Positions 23,801 to 33,469 are shown, numbered from the stretch's first letter. The stretch: 64,000 nucleotides of DNA from Trachythela sp. YZ-2020 (GCA_016169945.1 JADLSH010000228.1:124001-188000); one strand, 5' to 3'. A program made the numbers and translations. The notes: generated by a model not told the origin, from the letters alone.

Positions 23801-25117
23801 CTCATTATGCCTTTGATCTTTATCGAACGTGGAACTATATATTTTGTGTCAGAATTATTCAAGAAAATATTGTAGTTTGGTATTGATGTAGTTTTATACT
23901 AACCAATTGCACTTGGCTCGTGACTGTCCCTTAAAGACGATAGAACCAGTAGAGCAACAAAAGTACAAAATTGAGAAGTATGGCTCACAAACTTCCCAAA
24001 AGGTGTAACCATATAATGAGATATGTTACGTTCTCTCCAGAAAAGAAATACACATGCCCAGATTGGGAAAGTTAAAGTGTACACCGCGTACATTAAGAGG
24101 CCACTGAGAAAAGATCTTGCTGGATAATCTGCATATACAATTTTGTGAAGCAACTGTTGAACATGACGATGTGCAACAAACTATAAAATTAAAAGCAATG
24201 AAGTATTACTAGTTTTATGATGACTTTTGTTTGTTTTCCTCTTTATATTTATATATAAAGCACAGGTGGTAACAAGTAGTGAGTAGTCCGAAGGGTTTGG
24301 TCACATGACAGCAAACACCTTAAAAGAACGTTTTAACATGAAACCTTACAAAATCGTTTAATGTTCCAAAGAAATGATATGGCGCTTTCAAAGTGCGTGT
24401 GCATGGGATTTGAAGAATTAGCGACTTAATTGTCTTTCTGAGACGAGAAGTTATTCCAGTGGGGAAAAGAAATAAAACCTTTCCCAACGCAAACTGAAAC
24501 TGTGTATTTTCAAAGTTGATAATACTAGCTGAGTGACATTTCATATTACTTCTCCTAAATTACATCGCAAGGGTTAGGGTCTGGAATAGGATTCTGCATG
24601 CATGGTTAGGATTCGGTTTGGCGTGATCGAATGGCAAGAATTAGGATAGCTTATTCGGGTTTATATTGCTGTATTTAAATCAAGGATGTCAATAAGGAAC
24701 GATCAGTACCTCTGTGTGTTCAGCAGCTACTGCTTCCTTCAGCGTTTCTAAAATCTTCGTTTCGTGACTTGCATGATTCTCGTCGAAATCTAAAAGAACG
24801 CCAACTTCTTTGCTATCCTTACACACGTCTAATAAGTCGACTGTAAGCTTCTTTGACATTTTCGAAAAAGCTTCTAATTCACCTTTTACTTCTATATTTT
24901 TCTCGCTGAGGTTCTGGATTTCGCGTGTCAACTTGAACGCATGGCTTAAAGGATTCTCCTTACCGGCCATTGTCTCAGGTCTGGTCAGATCTTCATATGT
25001 TTTTAACACGCTTTCACAGCGATCGATTCTTGGTTTGCTTTTGCAGCATTCCTCTTGACAATCAATGCAATGACCCAACATAGAGCTAGTTTTGGAGGTT
25101 TTGTTGCAGCAAGCCAT
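11754..25117 (-). CDS. TRPC-like cation channel lacking ankyrin repeats (7 exons, 574 aa)
   Basis: Exons in transcript order are 25117-24710, 24180-23904, 19159-18661, 17483-17285, 16710-16570, 13216-13139 and 11876-11754. Every intron is GT-AG and every phase matches, summing to 575 codons. Residues 1-136 hold a Cys/His cluster (HCIDCQEECC) and the TRPC linker helices (NPLSHAFKLTREIQNLSEK). FVAHRHVQQLL starts the pre-S1 region. S1 to S6 follow, with the S4-S5/S5 signature FFGPLQLSILRMFKDIAKF, pore helix MFWALF and S6 GINMLIAMMNNSF. The TRP box is EWRMSR (468-473), followed by LPPPYN. The last exon matches the distal C-terminal helix (YSSILQEIIHRYL). The family forms tetrameric, receptor-coupled Ca2+/Na+ channels. 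TRPC proteins normally begin with four ankyrin repeats and exceed 750 residues. Here an in-frame TAA lies 27 bp upstream of the ATG with no AG between, so no upstream exon can join in frame at that site. Confidence 0.87.
12184..12300 (+). mobile_element. 5'-truncated tRNA-derived SINE
   Basis: It begins inside the tRNA-like part (CGCAGGGCCGTGGGTTCAA) and continues into TTGCATTTTCGCAACCG and TCCTGG, as in the SINE units at 62.3-63.2 kb. It lies in the last intron of the TRPC-like gene, antisense to it. Confidence 0.65.
12760..12890. repeat. Foldback repeat
   Basis: Inverted arms GCGCGC...TCTTTATGTAGCCGTACACGA and TCGTGTACGGCTACATAAAGA...GCGCGC enclose about 60 bp. It is intronic, with no coding content. 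Confidence 0.6.
12950..13015. repeat. Short hairpin repeat
   Basis: CTAGCCTGTGCACAAACTG and its near-perfect complement CAGTCTGTGCACAGGCTAG are separated by about 28 bp, close to TRPC-like exon 6. Confidence 0.55.
13139..13216 (-). CDS. TRPC-like exon 6 (C-terminal linker)
   Basis: The 26-codon exon is flanked by TTTAATAG and GTAAAA and encodes a charged linker (IEDPETMKMKHMNDIENN). It is supported by phase, splice sites and position rather than by strong homology. Confidence 0.68.
14145..14268. repeat. Near-perfect palindrome of about 120 bp
   Basis: ATCATGCGATG...AATTAGGGATTAATAGTAC...GATGTTTGGAAA recurs in inverse order across an 8-bp centre. This is a foldback MITE, intronic. Confidence 0.7.
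14273..14412. repeat. MITE with TTATTATTAGCATG termini
   Basis: TTATTATTAGCATGA...AAT and ATTTTATCATGCTAATAATAA form outer inverted repeats. A smaller palindrome TTAATTGTACTGCAGTACAA lies in the centre. It directly follows the preceding foldback. Confidence 0.65.
14481..14760 (-). mobile_element. LINE reverse transcriptase C-terminal relic
   Basis: The minus-strand translation contains TLSNKGVDIWNELTPNLKDIKSYTAFKKQIK, the typical last block of CR1/L2/Jockey-type ORF2 proteins (IWNxLP...KSLxxFKxxLK). It is heavily truncated, lies sense to the TRPC-like gene in an intron, and is not functional. Confidence 0.7.
15875..16207. mobile_element. Foldback MITE of about 330 bp
   Basis: AAGTGCTACTAACTCC at the left and GGGGGTTAGTAGCACTT at the right bound arms of about 140 bp, including AAAATCCTCATCTTGATCAA and its complement. 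The right arm has a small internal duplication (CCGGTAACTTTGATC twice). Intronic in the TRPC-like gene. Confidence 0.75.
16570..16710 (-). CDS. TRPC-like exon 5 (TRP box)
   Basis: The exon is short (47 codons) and found by homology. The acceptor GTTATAG is followed by NDTGNLEWRMSRTAMWLEF and LPPPYNILQLPF, matching the TRPC EWKFARTKLW...LPPPFN region. The donor is GTATGT. Confidence 0.88.
17285..17483 (-). CDS. TRPC-like exon 4 (pore and S6)
   Basis: The acceptor CATTCAATATAG joins at the split Lys codon. It encodes GAWRVMFWALF (pore helix), an outer loop with DQTNIDNF, and S6 ending NMLIAMMNNSFEYVA. The donor is GTAAGT. Confidence 0.9.
18661..19159 (-). CDS. TRPC-like exon 3 (S2-S5)
   Basis: The acceptor is TTATGTCTACAG. 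It encodes YLIFTFVLAMCAQEGHKIW (S2), WWNCVLTAMLIGF (S3), a S4 segment, and the strongly conserved FGPLQLSILRM...FFAFTLGVRNLYSY. The donor is GTATGT, in phase 2. Confidence 0.9.
19547..19710. mobile_element. Palindromic MITE (TTGCACTCG family)
   Basis: An extended palindrome is centred on CCTTCGG, with arms containing GACG/GATC, AAATTGCACTCGT and TTTGGAAAAACA and outer ends ATAGTATGGTTTC. It inserted at or next to an old LINE fragment in intron 2 of the TRPC-like gene. TTGCAC words also recur in the sequence at 19235-19290. Confidence 0.7.
19712..20129 (+). mobile_element. LINE reverse transcriptase relic, left part
   Basis: Translations in shifting frames give INSLKLIYYALVYPYLIYAW and later NHVGKGIDIWNNLD, the usual RT-domain landmarks of CR1/L2-type elements (compare LIKLYYALIYPFLTYG at 38.6 kb). 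Stops and frameshifts are present. The fragment is interrupted at TTAA by the 2.5 kb element that follows. Confidence 0.7.
20130..22685. mobile_element. TTAA-flanked DNA element with palindromic subterminal arrays
   Basis: TTAA at 20130-20133 and 22682-22685 flank inverted termini TTTGAGGGTGT and ACACCCTCAAA. Within about 200-300 bp of each end lie many tandem variants of the palindrome GGTG(C/T)TAAAATA(G)CACC, each about 17 bp. The interior (20340-22360) has no recognisable transposase, so the copy is probably non-autonomous. TTAA duplication is typical of piggyBac and Kolobok superfamilies. The termini do not decide between them. Removing the element with one TTAA rejoins a LINE tail apart from a 1-base frame offset. 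Confidence 0.72.
21541..21590. repeat. C/G-rich end of a hAT-like repeat
   Basis: GGGGGGCCATGG followed by runs of C and CTCCACTGCC closely resembles the right end of the element ending at 36211. No matching left end was found, so this is a solo fragment nested in the TTAA element. Confidence 0.45.
22686..22760 (+). mobile_element. LINE relic, right part of interrupted fragment
   Basis: The sequence just after the right TTAA translates as NSEYKEIKFRSSKTKMQMLF, which fits the last helix of a LINE ORF2 following IWNNLD. It supports insertion of the TTAA element into a pre-existing LINE fragment. Confidence 0.5.
23297..23610. repeat. Three direct tandem copies of a 93-125 bp unit
   Basis: Each unit begins TTCTAATAGTAACACTTTC and runs through GTGACTAGGGACCTTAAA to CTCATG. 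The middle copy carries an extra internal duplication of the TATAAAGATTTGAACTG part. Intronic in the TRPC-like gene. Confidence 0.8.
23904..24180 (-). CDS. TRPC-like exon 2 (pre-S1, S1)
   Basis: The acceptor TTTTATAG is followed by FVAHRHVQQLLHKI (TRPC: FVAHPNCQQQL), two hydrophobic segments (about residues 162-183 and 201-217) and a short loop. The donor is GTTAGT. The split Glu codon is completed in exon 3. Confidence 0.85.
24710..25117 (-). CDS. TRPC-like exon 1 (start, zinc-binding-like cluster, linker helices)
   Basis: The ATG at 25117 is the first in frame after a TAA 27 bp upstream. It encodes Cys/His-rich residues 3-25 followed by the helical linker ending DLLDVCKDSKEVGVLL, a TRPC hallmark. 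The donor is GTACTG, in phase 0. It could be an alternative first exon of a longer gene, because the region above 25.1 kb is only repeats within this window. Confidence 0.8.
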
Positions 25118-25597
25118 TTTTATTGGAATAGCCAATAGGTTTTAACTCACTGATGCAAAGGCAGAGGAACTGGAGTGAACTGAACTCAAAGCAACTCTCT
25201 AAAAGATTTTTTACAAGTCTATTAACATAATGTTAATTAGTTTATTATTAACATTTCTTGACGAATTAAAGGCCTTTTCCGGCGTAAACAGTAAGATGTC
25301 AGAACTATAAACTTCCGATAAAAATTAGGGTGTAGGCGTTGGTAATCTGTTCCTATATATCTTTGCACAGGAACACAAAATTCCTATGCACACAGGAACT
25401 ATTAATCAGTATTATATATTCAGAAACATCAAGCCAAAAATATTTTATATATTTAATAAGGCCGAGCCAACGCTGTTGTTTAACAACAAAACTATTTATA
25501 AGTATGCATATATATTAGTCATGCAAGCATAATATATGGATATTAATTTTTCAAACATTTAAGTTTAATCAAGACTTATACATGCAATGTCCATTAT

Positions 25598-25640
25598 AAA
25601 CTTCCAAACGAAGGGCCTTTGCTCGAAACGTCGAAGGTTT
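25598..25640 (+). ncRNA. Degenerate hammerhead-like motif (Penelope terminus type)
   Basis: Possible stem I AAACTTC/GAAGGTTT encloses AAACGA, a GGGC...GCTC stem II, GAAA and the triplet GTC. The first core block should read CTGANGA but here reads CCAAACGA, so the catalytic core is broken. Stem III would have no loop in a monomer. The same arrangement occurs on the minus strand at 26344-26387, 28324-28360 and 53755-53794. Confidence 0.4.
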
Positions 25641-26343
25641 TGTTATATATTTCGGGTAGTTTGACCCTGTACTTAGTAAATAAACTGCTCTTTAATGTTT
25701 TGCATGATTTAAATTAGGGTGTAGGCGTTGGTAATTTGTTCCTATATATCTTTGCACAGGAACACAAAATTCCTACGCACACAGGAACTATTTAATCAGC
25801 CGATTATATATTCAGAAAATCAAGCTAAAAATATTTAAAATATTTAATAAAGGCCGAACCAACGCTGTTGTTTAACATATGTATAAGGTAGTATGTATAT
25901 GTACATTGAAAATTCAAAACTATCTATAAGTATGCATATATATTATATCAAACATAATGTATGGAATATTAATTATTCAAACATTTAAGTTTAATTACCA
26001 ATTACGAATTTATATTGTATATATATTTGGAAGAGATTGAACAAGTTTACAATGACAGTTAACGCTTCAGAAACTACCTGTAAACGAAAGAAAAGCTGCC
26101 TGAATTACACCCCTAATATTTTTAAAATTCCTAATTGGAACATTTCACATGTGAAAAGACAGTTTCACATGTGAAATCATATATTGATCACGTCATTCAC
26201 TTGAGAGGACATAATTATAATTAGCCATAGCATAAATATAAACAAACCACTTGAATCACCAGGACACTGAAAAAATCATGCAAAACATTAAAGAGCAATT
26301 TATTTACTAATTACAGGGTCAAATTACCCGAAAATATATAACA

Positions 26344-26387
26344 AAACCTTCGATGTTTCGAGCGAAAGCCCTTCGTTTGGAAGTTTA
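26344..26387 (-). ncRNA. Degenerate hammerhead-like motif, inverted copy
   Basis: This is the same fold as at 25598-25640 on the opposite strand, with ATC in place of GTC and the same broken CTGANGA block. It is part of the inverted repeat arm 26274-26420. Confidence 0.35.
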
Positions 26388-26653
26388 TAATGGGCATTGC
26401 ATGCATGTATAAGTCATGATTATACAATTACATTCTCACCGGACGTCGAACTAAATATAGTACTCTTTAGCAGAACATAATTACCTCTCAAGAATTTCCC
26501 ATACTTTTCTAGATAAACCTTTCATAATATATACATAATATTATATATCTCGTTAAGTCTTAAGATCTCAACATATACAGGGTAGCTATTGTTTCTGCAA
26601 GACAAAGAACAAGTCCGTCCACTGAAAGTGGTCTAATTAGCCTATACAGTATA

Positions 26654-26805
26654 CAGGGTGAGTCAGAAAAAAGTGATGCCTTTGAAATTAAATACAATAG
26701 GGTACAATAGATTCTTTGAAAGAAAATGCAAATATGAAGTTCAATTTCAAAAGGTTCACTATTGTATTAAATTTCAAAGGCATCACTTTTTTCTGACTCA
26801 CCCTG
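26654..26805. mobile_element. Tc1/mariner-type MITE
   Basis: CAGGGTGAGTCAGAAAAAAG and its complement form inverted repeats of about 40 bp. The 152-bp element is flanked by TA on both sides (26652-26653 and 26806-26807). The centre has no coding content. Confidence 0.85.
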
Positions 26806-26821
26806 TATAGGCTATATTCCT

Positions 26822-26990
26822 ATTCTGTGCTTGAAGTTCTCAAATTCAAAATGAAGTGCTCAAAATTATAGAATGATCGTACTCAAAATGAGAATAATGA
26901 TCGTGCTGAAATTCAGAATAAACGTGCTCAAAGTCAGTCACGAACATGCTCAAAATCAGTGAGACTGATCGTGTTCAAAGTCGGCAGATC
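26822..26990. repeat. Degenerate array of about 21-bp units
   Basis: Repeated variants of GATCGTG(C/T)TCAAAATCA occur in tandem with much decay. It is the same unit family as the arrays at 34830-35394 and 36213-36450. Confidence 0.6.
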
Positions 26991-27580
26991 GCGTGCAGTC
27001 AAACTCTAATTGCATTGAGCAAAGCAGCTCAACTTGTTGGTAGAGATAAAGAACACTATTATTATTATTGCGTTGTATAGCTGTATTAATTCTTCGATAA
27101 TTTATTTGAGGTATAATTCTACTTAAAACATTTTATCTAAGTCTAAGACTAAGTCATATAGAAATGTCTTTCTCAGTTATACACAGGTACAAATAATACA
27201 TGCATGCATGTTTATAAACTAATTCTCAATATTGTAGAGATATGTAATTATTAAATATTTTCGTTCAGATGAAAAATCTTTCACACTATGCAGTTAATTA
27301 CCTTTTGCAACACAGACATGGTTGTACCTTTACCTTGCTGTGCATGGGTTTATTATACCTGACGGGATTACCTATAACTATACAGACAACAACAAAGTTA
27401 AAGACAAAAACTGTATGGCTTTTTGTGACTGAGCACTAGTGCATGTTGATCATTTTGTTTTGTTCCTATAATATATCATGCATGTAATTATACCTGTGTA
27501 GTTATGCGACAATTACCATGAACGCACGCAATGAATTGACGAGCTTTGTTGAAATTGAAATTTTCAGAAGCTACTGTATA

Positions 27581-28011
27581 CAGGGTGTATCAAAAAAACT
27601 GCAAATACCATAATTTGTATGCACGAGATCATACATTAGAATTTCAATGGCTGTGCAAATAATTACGCTTCTGGGATTTGAAAATACGTTTCCACGTGCA
27701 GTACTATCAAAATAAGCACACAAAGTGAACTAAAATTAGTTCGATTACGAATGGCTCAGCTAACAACAGAGCAAAGAGTATTTCTTGTTTTAAAGTACGC
27801 CCAAACTCAAAACTCGACAGCAGTCATTCGTAAACTGAGCCATTCGTAATCGAACTCATAAGTTTAATTCACTTTGTGTGCTTGTTTTGATACCCCTGGG
27901 AAACGTATTTTCAAATCCCAGAAGCGTAATTATTTGCACAGCCATTGAAATTCTAATGTATGATCTCGTGCATACAAATTATGGTATTTGCAGTTTTTTT
28001 GATACACCCTG
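27581..28011. mobile_element. Tc1/mariner-type foldback element with transposase stub
   Basis: Termini CAGGGTGTATCAAAAAAAC / GTTTTTTTGATACACCCTG are flanked by TA (27579-27580 and 28012-28013). Inverted arms extend about 170 bp with minor differences. The 431-bp element keeps only the start of a transposase reading frame in the middle. Confidence 0.85.
27751..27849 (+). pseudogene. Truncated transposase start (helix-turn-helix, mariner-like)
   Basis: A 32-codon frame begins MAQLTTEQRVFLVLKYAQT, which resembles the DUF4817-type helix-turn-helix that opens some mariner-like transposases (consensus xxLTxEQRxxIVxxY). It stops within the right arm of the element. It is an internal deletion derivative, not a gene. 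Confidence 0.6.
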
Positions 28012-28169
28012 TAGTTTTCACTCACGACCTAGCATGATGAGTCATGATATTAAGCCAGTAAACAAAAACTACCTTAAATTGTAAGGTTGTAGGTTTTATA
28101 GCTTGTACATGTAGGCCTATATAGTTGTAGGTTTGCAAGGCAATAAATAAGTAGTCTGATCTGCACGTT

Positions 28170-28400
28170 TATTCATTATACTGATGAAGATCCGGGCTTA
28201 CATATCGGCGAAGTATTCGCCAAAAAGAGTCACTGTGGGTATCCAGTGCAGATATAGCAATTAATTATTAACAATAAGTTGAGCCGGCACTACAGGATCA
28301 AACTAGCCAAAAAAATATGACAAGAACTTTCACGTTTCGAGAGAAGGCCCTCTTGACTATGGTTATTTTCTCAGGTAGTTTGACCTTGCATGTAATCCCT
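28170..28400. mobile_element. Penelope-like terminal fragment
   Basis: The stretch includes CTGATGAAGATCCGGG...ATCGGCGAAG and, at 28324-28360 on the minus strand, CTCTCGAAACGTGAAAG. It is followed by CTCAGGTAGTTTGACC, which also flanks the Penelope-like element end near 53.74 kb in inverse order. No complete ribozyme core is present. Confidence 0.4.
28324..28360 (-). ncRNA. Degenerate hammerhead-like motif (third copy)
   Basis: On the minus strand, AAGAGGGCCTTCTCTCGAAAC and GTGAAAG repeat the arrangement seen at 25.6 kb, but the first core block and the GTC triplet (here GTG) are both lost. Confidence 0.3.
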
Positions 28401-28409
28401 CAAATTACA

Positions 28410-29489
28410 GTATATAAATAAACGTGCTGTTTTGCAAGATATTTTCAGTGTTCTCGTGATTTAAGTGCTTTGATTGCTGCCCGCAGCGAACGAGCCTTCA
28501 GCGAGCGAGCAAGGCAGCAGACTATTAATTTGATACAGCTAGGCAAAATCTCAATCTGGCTAGAGCCGCAAGGCATGTTGGTTCCAACTGAAAGAACTAC
28601 GATGCAACGCGCGGCTTATATAAACCAACTCGATGGAAGCACGTGTTCTCTCTTTGTGTTTGGTCTCTTGAAACAGCAGCCAGGAAGAAATTGTTGTAAA
28701 ATAGCTTAGATTTATTATAACAAGACGCTCTATTGAGCGTGAAGTCGCTGGGGGCCTATAGGGCTATTGAAATTACCCTATTTTGTGCTTATTAAGTGCT
28801 TGTTGATTTCAACTATGCTATTCCCTATTCAAGCAAGGTCAGAAATATAGACGCAAAATTTATTGTTCCATATACATGACATACATGTTTCATACTATAT
28901 TGCATACACATATATGTCTAACGCACTTGGCAAATAAGCCGCGCTTTGAAAGCGTCGTCTAATGCGATGACCTTGAACTATATTACTATTTCATAAGTAA
29001 ACATATAAGTGCATGCTATAAACATAGACAATGTAAAATTTATGTAGTTTATCTCAACATGCGACTGTTGAGGGATCAATTCAAGCCCTTCAAAACAAGG
29101 TCAATGAAGGCTAACCGTCTGTAGTTCGCTACAAATATCAGATTTGTTTTATAGTTTGTGATCAAAATTCAAAACCTTGAATTTATATACATAAGTCATA
29201 CCATGCCGCTTTGCTTCATTCTATCGCCTATTCACTCTGAATACTTCAGGCATCAGTATTTCAGTGCTTGTTGATTTCAACTATGCTATATATTCCCTTA
29301 TATAATATTAAATCAAAGATATAGTTTACACCGAAAATTCTGCTCATGGCAGGCGTTCGTGTTAAATATATATAAAGCAACATGTTGGTGCTATGTGGAC
29401 TCGCATGCAGTGGCGTTGGACAAGAGATTCATTGAGATATTTTCAAATCTCGGCTAATGTGGCTACAACGCTCAATAGTGTTGATGACG
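28410..29489. other. Non-coding stretch
   Basis: Only short open frames are present, without splice or family support. GCGAACGAGCC / GCGAGCGAGC near 28490-28510 is a small repeat. Nothing further recognised. Confidence 0.4.
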
Positions 29490-31060
29490 GAGTTTAATTT
29501 GTATATACCGCTCGTAGTAATCGGAAGACCAGCGTCCCAAAGTTTTGATTAGCCCAGGGTGGTAATTTAGCTGAGGTAATTCACCAATCCTGTAACTATG
29601 ACCCGAAAAATTTGAGGCATCGAATCCAGCCTGAGCAAGCAATTTCCGTGTCTCTAATGTTAGTGCATGTTTTGTCAGTGGTTTCCCAAGGCATTAATAC
29701 AAACAGAGGCCCTGTTGATGTTGATGTTGTCTGTTTTATGGCTAAGTATCGTTTCATGGCCAGGACTGGACAGAGTGGCATGTTTGTTCCTCCGATGGTT
29801 ATGGTGTGTCCTACCCGGAAGAGGTCAGTTTTGGATTCTTTTAGCCGTATGAACATAGCAGTAGTTGGTTGTATTTCGTTGGAAAAAACAACATTTCTGG
29901 CATGAGGTCGGTGTCCGAATTGAATTTAGAATTACATGTTAGCTCTCCGAGCCTCAAAAAACCGAAGAATGCCAATGTGATGGCAGCCCAAAACATAATG
30001 GAGTCGAAATTTGTTGTGCCCGGTATTGCTATAGCATCAGTTGTAACTGATTCGTTATCACAGTTAAGGATTATGCGTTTGTTTTGGAGGAGTCCCCCTT
30101 TATATGTGGCATGCAATCACTATATGGCAAACAGTTTCTGCCAAGCTATGCTAATTTCGGGCTGCCCTAGTTGCTGATGGGGTTCCCACTTTCCCCGAAA
30201 CCATTTGTTTCCAAAAATTCCCCCATAACCCAATGCCCCAGATGCATCAGTATGGAGTTCTAGACATTCTGAGCTTTGCCACTCAGAAGATAAGAAAAAA
30301 ACTGGCACCATTCTAGTTAATAATGAACTGTTTCCACATCTCTAGGTCTTTAAAAAAGCCTGCACTAAGTTTTATGTGGGGGTGTGGCTGTATTATATTC
30401 CTTGTTAGCTCGATCATTCGCTGTAATTAGGGGCGTCCTGGTGGGATAACCTTGCAGGCAAAATTTAGGGTACCTATGAGCGGTTGAAGTTGGATGTACC
30501 TATGAGCGATTGAAGAGATGCTGGCTCCATCATTAGAAAATCATCCAAAATATGACATACGAACGAAATACGACACCTATTTTGTAGGATCCACTCAATA
30601 GCGTCCGAAAGTTGGTTAAAAAGACACGGCCATGATCATGTACTCCGGAGACCAAAAGGTAGAACTTTAATTTGTCATAATAATATTTAGCATTCCAGCA
30701 CATGCCGAGAAGCTCGTAGTCATCTGGATGTACTGGAATGAGTCGGAAGGCAGATTAAATATCAGTTTTTGCCAAAAAAACAACCTTGACCGAAACATTT
30801 TATGCCTTCAATGGCATTATCAATTGTCACATACTGGAGGCTGAAATCTTCTTTGAAATAGATGCATTCATGCTTGTTGAGCCTGACTTAGGGAACGAAA
30901 GATGAAAAATTGTTCGGAATTTAGCCGAATTCTTTTTCGGTACTAAACCGATTGGTGAGACCTGAAAATTAGTAAATGGTGGGGTTTCGAACGACCAGCC
31001 ACACGGCCAAGAGGTATCTCATTTTCCAAATTGGAAGAATAACAGGAAATTCGAACTATA
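29490..31060 (-). mobile_element. DIRS-like retrotransposon relic (RT, RNase H, tyrosine recombinase)
   Basis: Minus-strand translations in several frames give, in order, an RT part (KTDIxSAFRLIPVHPDDY, then a DDF box) and an RNase H part (SSEWQSSECLELHTDASGAL, GYGG). A tyrosine recombinase part follows (FLRLGELT; FIRLKESKTDLFR; then HSYRIG and LIKTLGRWSSDYYERYI). HxxR and the distal Tyr are recombinase landmarks of DIRS1/Ngaro-group elements. Frameshifts and stops break every domain, and no terminal repeats were identified. This is an inactive copy. Confidence 0.75.
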
Positions 31061-33455
31061 AAAGCAATGGGGAACTTTTAGTATTATCTAATTAATAAAT
31101 AATTTGTAATGTAAACGTAAGGTAAGTTGTGTGGGTTGGTTGGTGTGTGTAGTTGTGTACGAAGAAAATCTAAAAATACGCTTGTGTTTTTTGAAACACT
31201 TGAGATTATGCCATAACGGCAGCATTTACTACATTTAGGTAACCTAGTTATTATGTATACAGCCAACCATTTATAGTGCCAGATAGTCAGTTGGGCTAAT
31301 TATATCCTCTCAAGTGAATGACGTCACTGACAAGGCCAAAATAGTATCAAACGTAGTTTTGTGTGACCTAGCTGCCTCTACAATGTGACATATCATAAAT
31401 GTTCTTTGTCCCTGGCACTCTTCATTCATCGCAGTTTAACTTTCTTTGTTTGTGACATCTGCACGCAATCTTTTACAGACGTAAAAAATGTAATTAAAAG
31501 AAATGTAGGATCGTATAATCAGGCAACATATTCTGAAGTTTTATTAACTGTAATTGTAAACTTCTTAGTCCAAATATGTGGTCTAAATTCCCTTGTTCAG
31601 TATTTGAAATATGGTAATTATACAATTACGTTCTACCGGACGTCGAACTAAATTAAAACCTCTTTTAATTTAGTCGAAAATAATTGCTTCTCAAACATTT
31701 CCCACGCATTTCTGAGAAAGGTCAGAGTCAATGTTCATGTTCAAAACAAACTGCATGAAATGATTCATGCATAATATGTCCGCATATGCGTTTGGGCTAT
31801 ACATCCAGCTAGCACACAACGTAATCGCAACGTTGCGGGAATGTTAATTGTCATGCTTAGTTCTGACCTAACTACTCTACAACCTTAACAACATGTTTTC
31901 GTAAATTGTTTTGTGGGCAAAACGTTGTGGGAATATTTTATCGAACGTCACATAAAGACTTATACAACCTTCTGTAAACGTCTGTGCAACATTAAGCGCA
32001 ACGTTGTTTTTACCAAAATTAGCAATCATTTTGCGTAATTACAGTGATCGAATATTACAAAGTCAGACTTTGGCCACGAAAATGCGAATTAAATTCATAA
32101 CCTTTGGCACAGATGTGAGGACTGGTCATACACTCTTCGGTCATTGTTCTCTATAACTTCATCGATAATAAGTTCAACAGCGGTAATGTCTCAAGATGCA
32201 TATACTGATGAAAGTAACTAGCTGTTATAAGCTTTTGAAATATATTTGTGATGAGCTTTGGTGTATTGATGATACCATGTTTAACACAGCAACTCTTCAA
32301 ACTTTTAGGCTGTGAACTGACCAGTATCCCTGAAACTCCCTGACAATGAAAAGTGTTAAAGCTATAGACTATAGTCTGTGGTAAATGTGATAAATGTTCA
32401 TGCATGCATGCAGTCGTTCGGATCACATGGGACGGCAAAGGAGTGGGCTCATATCAGGGTGATCATCGAATAATATATACTGCCTTATTTAATGGTAAAT
32501 ATTGACTTAAAATGAAAGCCAAAATCGATGGATCTTAGCCAAAACGCTTTTACAACATTTACAACATTTGCTGAAAACCCAGTTAACATTAATGCACAAT
32601 AAAGATTATTTAATAATTATTTGTATCTATAATGTTGTAATTTTAAAGGATTATGAAACGGATTATTTTAAAGGAATTTGATCACTGCCGACAAGATGAG
32701 CTAGCTAACAGGCGGAGTGAAATCTAAATTTAACGGCTTTGTTAAACTGCAGTGTGAGCTGACTGAGTAGCTCTGTCGTTCTCCAATGCAGTATACTCAA
32801 CTTCATGAAAATTTAGAAATATTTTTTTGAACTTGGCAGGATGTCAGATGTTTTTGAAACACTGCATGTTATTGAGTATATCTACTTTAATGTAGGCCTA
32901 TATTTCTTTTAAAGAAGTATTTTCAACTAGGCCTATCTAATCTGTAAATTATGCTCTGCTTGTCTTCTACAGCCTGCAATGTCTGCAATGTCTTCTACAG
33001 CCTGCAATGTCTTACAGCCTGCAATGTCTTCCACACAAGATTGACTTTTAACCGGCACAATTAAATCTCAAAGTATATATATATATTTATCGAAGACAGA
33101 GAAAATATTTTCAGCCAATCATGAGCCTCGCCTAAAGAGCGCAATATTTGAAAGTGCTTCATTTGTGTATTGATTATAATAGTAGGTAGATATATGAATG
33201 AAATTTTTCTTTCATAAGAGGGTCCGCCACTCTGTCTGGTATCCCGCGGTGCAACTGGGCTTTCCGGCGTTGGCCTGTCAGTCATGTATACGATATCCAA
33301 AGTTGGGTTTCAGCAGCAGTGACAGTGCAATATATTGTGATTACACATCCATTTGTACAATAAGATATCACTGCGTTAACTTTCATTATACATGCACAGC
33401 AATGTCTAGTATATGCGATGACCGTTTGTTTGGTAATCATGTACGACAGTTAGAT
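31061..33455. other. Repeat-rich non-coding stretch
   Basis: It contains a block at 31613-31720 related to 26418-26520 and a short piece near 31290-31330 inverted relative to 26190. A tandem of GCCTGCAATGTCTTCTACA-like units lies at 32965-33040. Open frames are short and without family resemblance. Confidence 0.45.
32965..33040. repeat. Short tandem repeat of about 19 bp
   Basis: Four partial copies of GCCTGCAATGTCTTCTACA follow each other with small deletions. Confidence 0.7.
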
Positions 33456-33469
33456 TTAGCATAATTTTC

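Larger units (their letters stand above)
25118..26650. other. Repeat-rich flank upstream of TRPC-like gene
   Basis: No ankyrin-repeat exon is visible here. The stretch contains a direct repeat (25325-25470 and 25713-25870, starting AATTAGGGTGTAGGCG) and an inverted repeat (25565-25709 and 26274-26420). Each inverted arm carries a TCGAAAC(G/A)TCGAAGG motif. A block at 26418-26520 (ACCGGACGTCGAACTAAAT) recurs at 31613-31720, and AATGACGT...CTTGAGAGGA pieces recur inverted near 31.3 kb. Confidence 0.65.

Noticed and set aside
28190..28235. A second intact hammerhead ribozyme starting at CTGATGAAG
   Set aside because: The CTGATGA block is present, but no GAAA and no correctly placed NUH triplet follow. 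GCGAAG is not a valid core.
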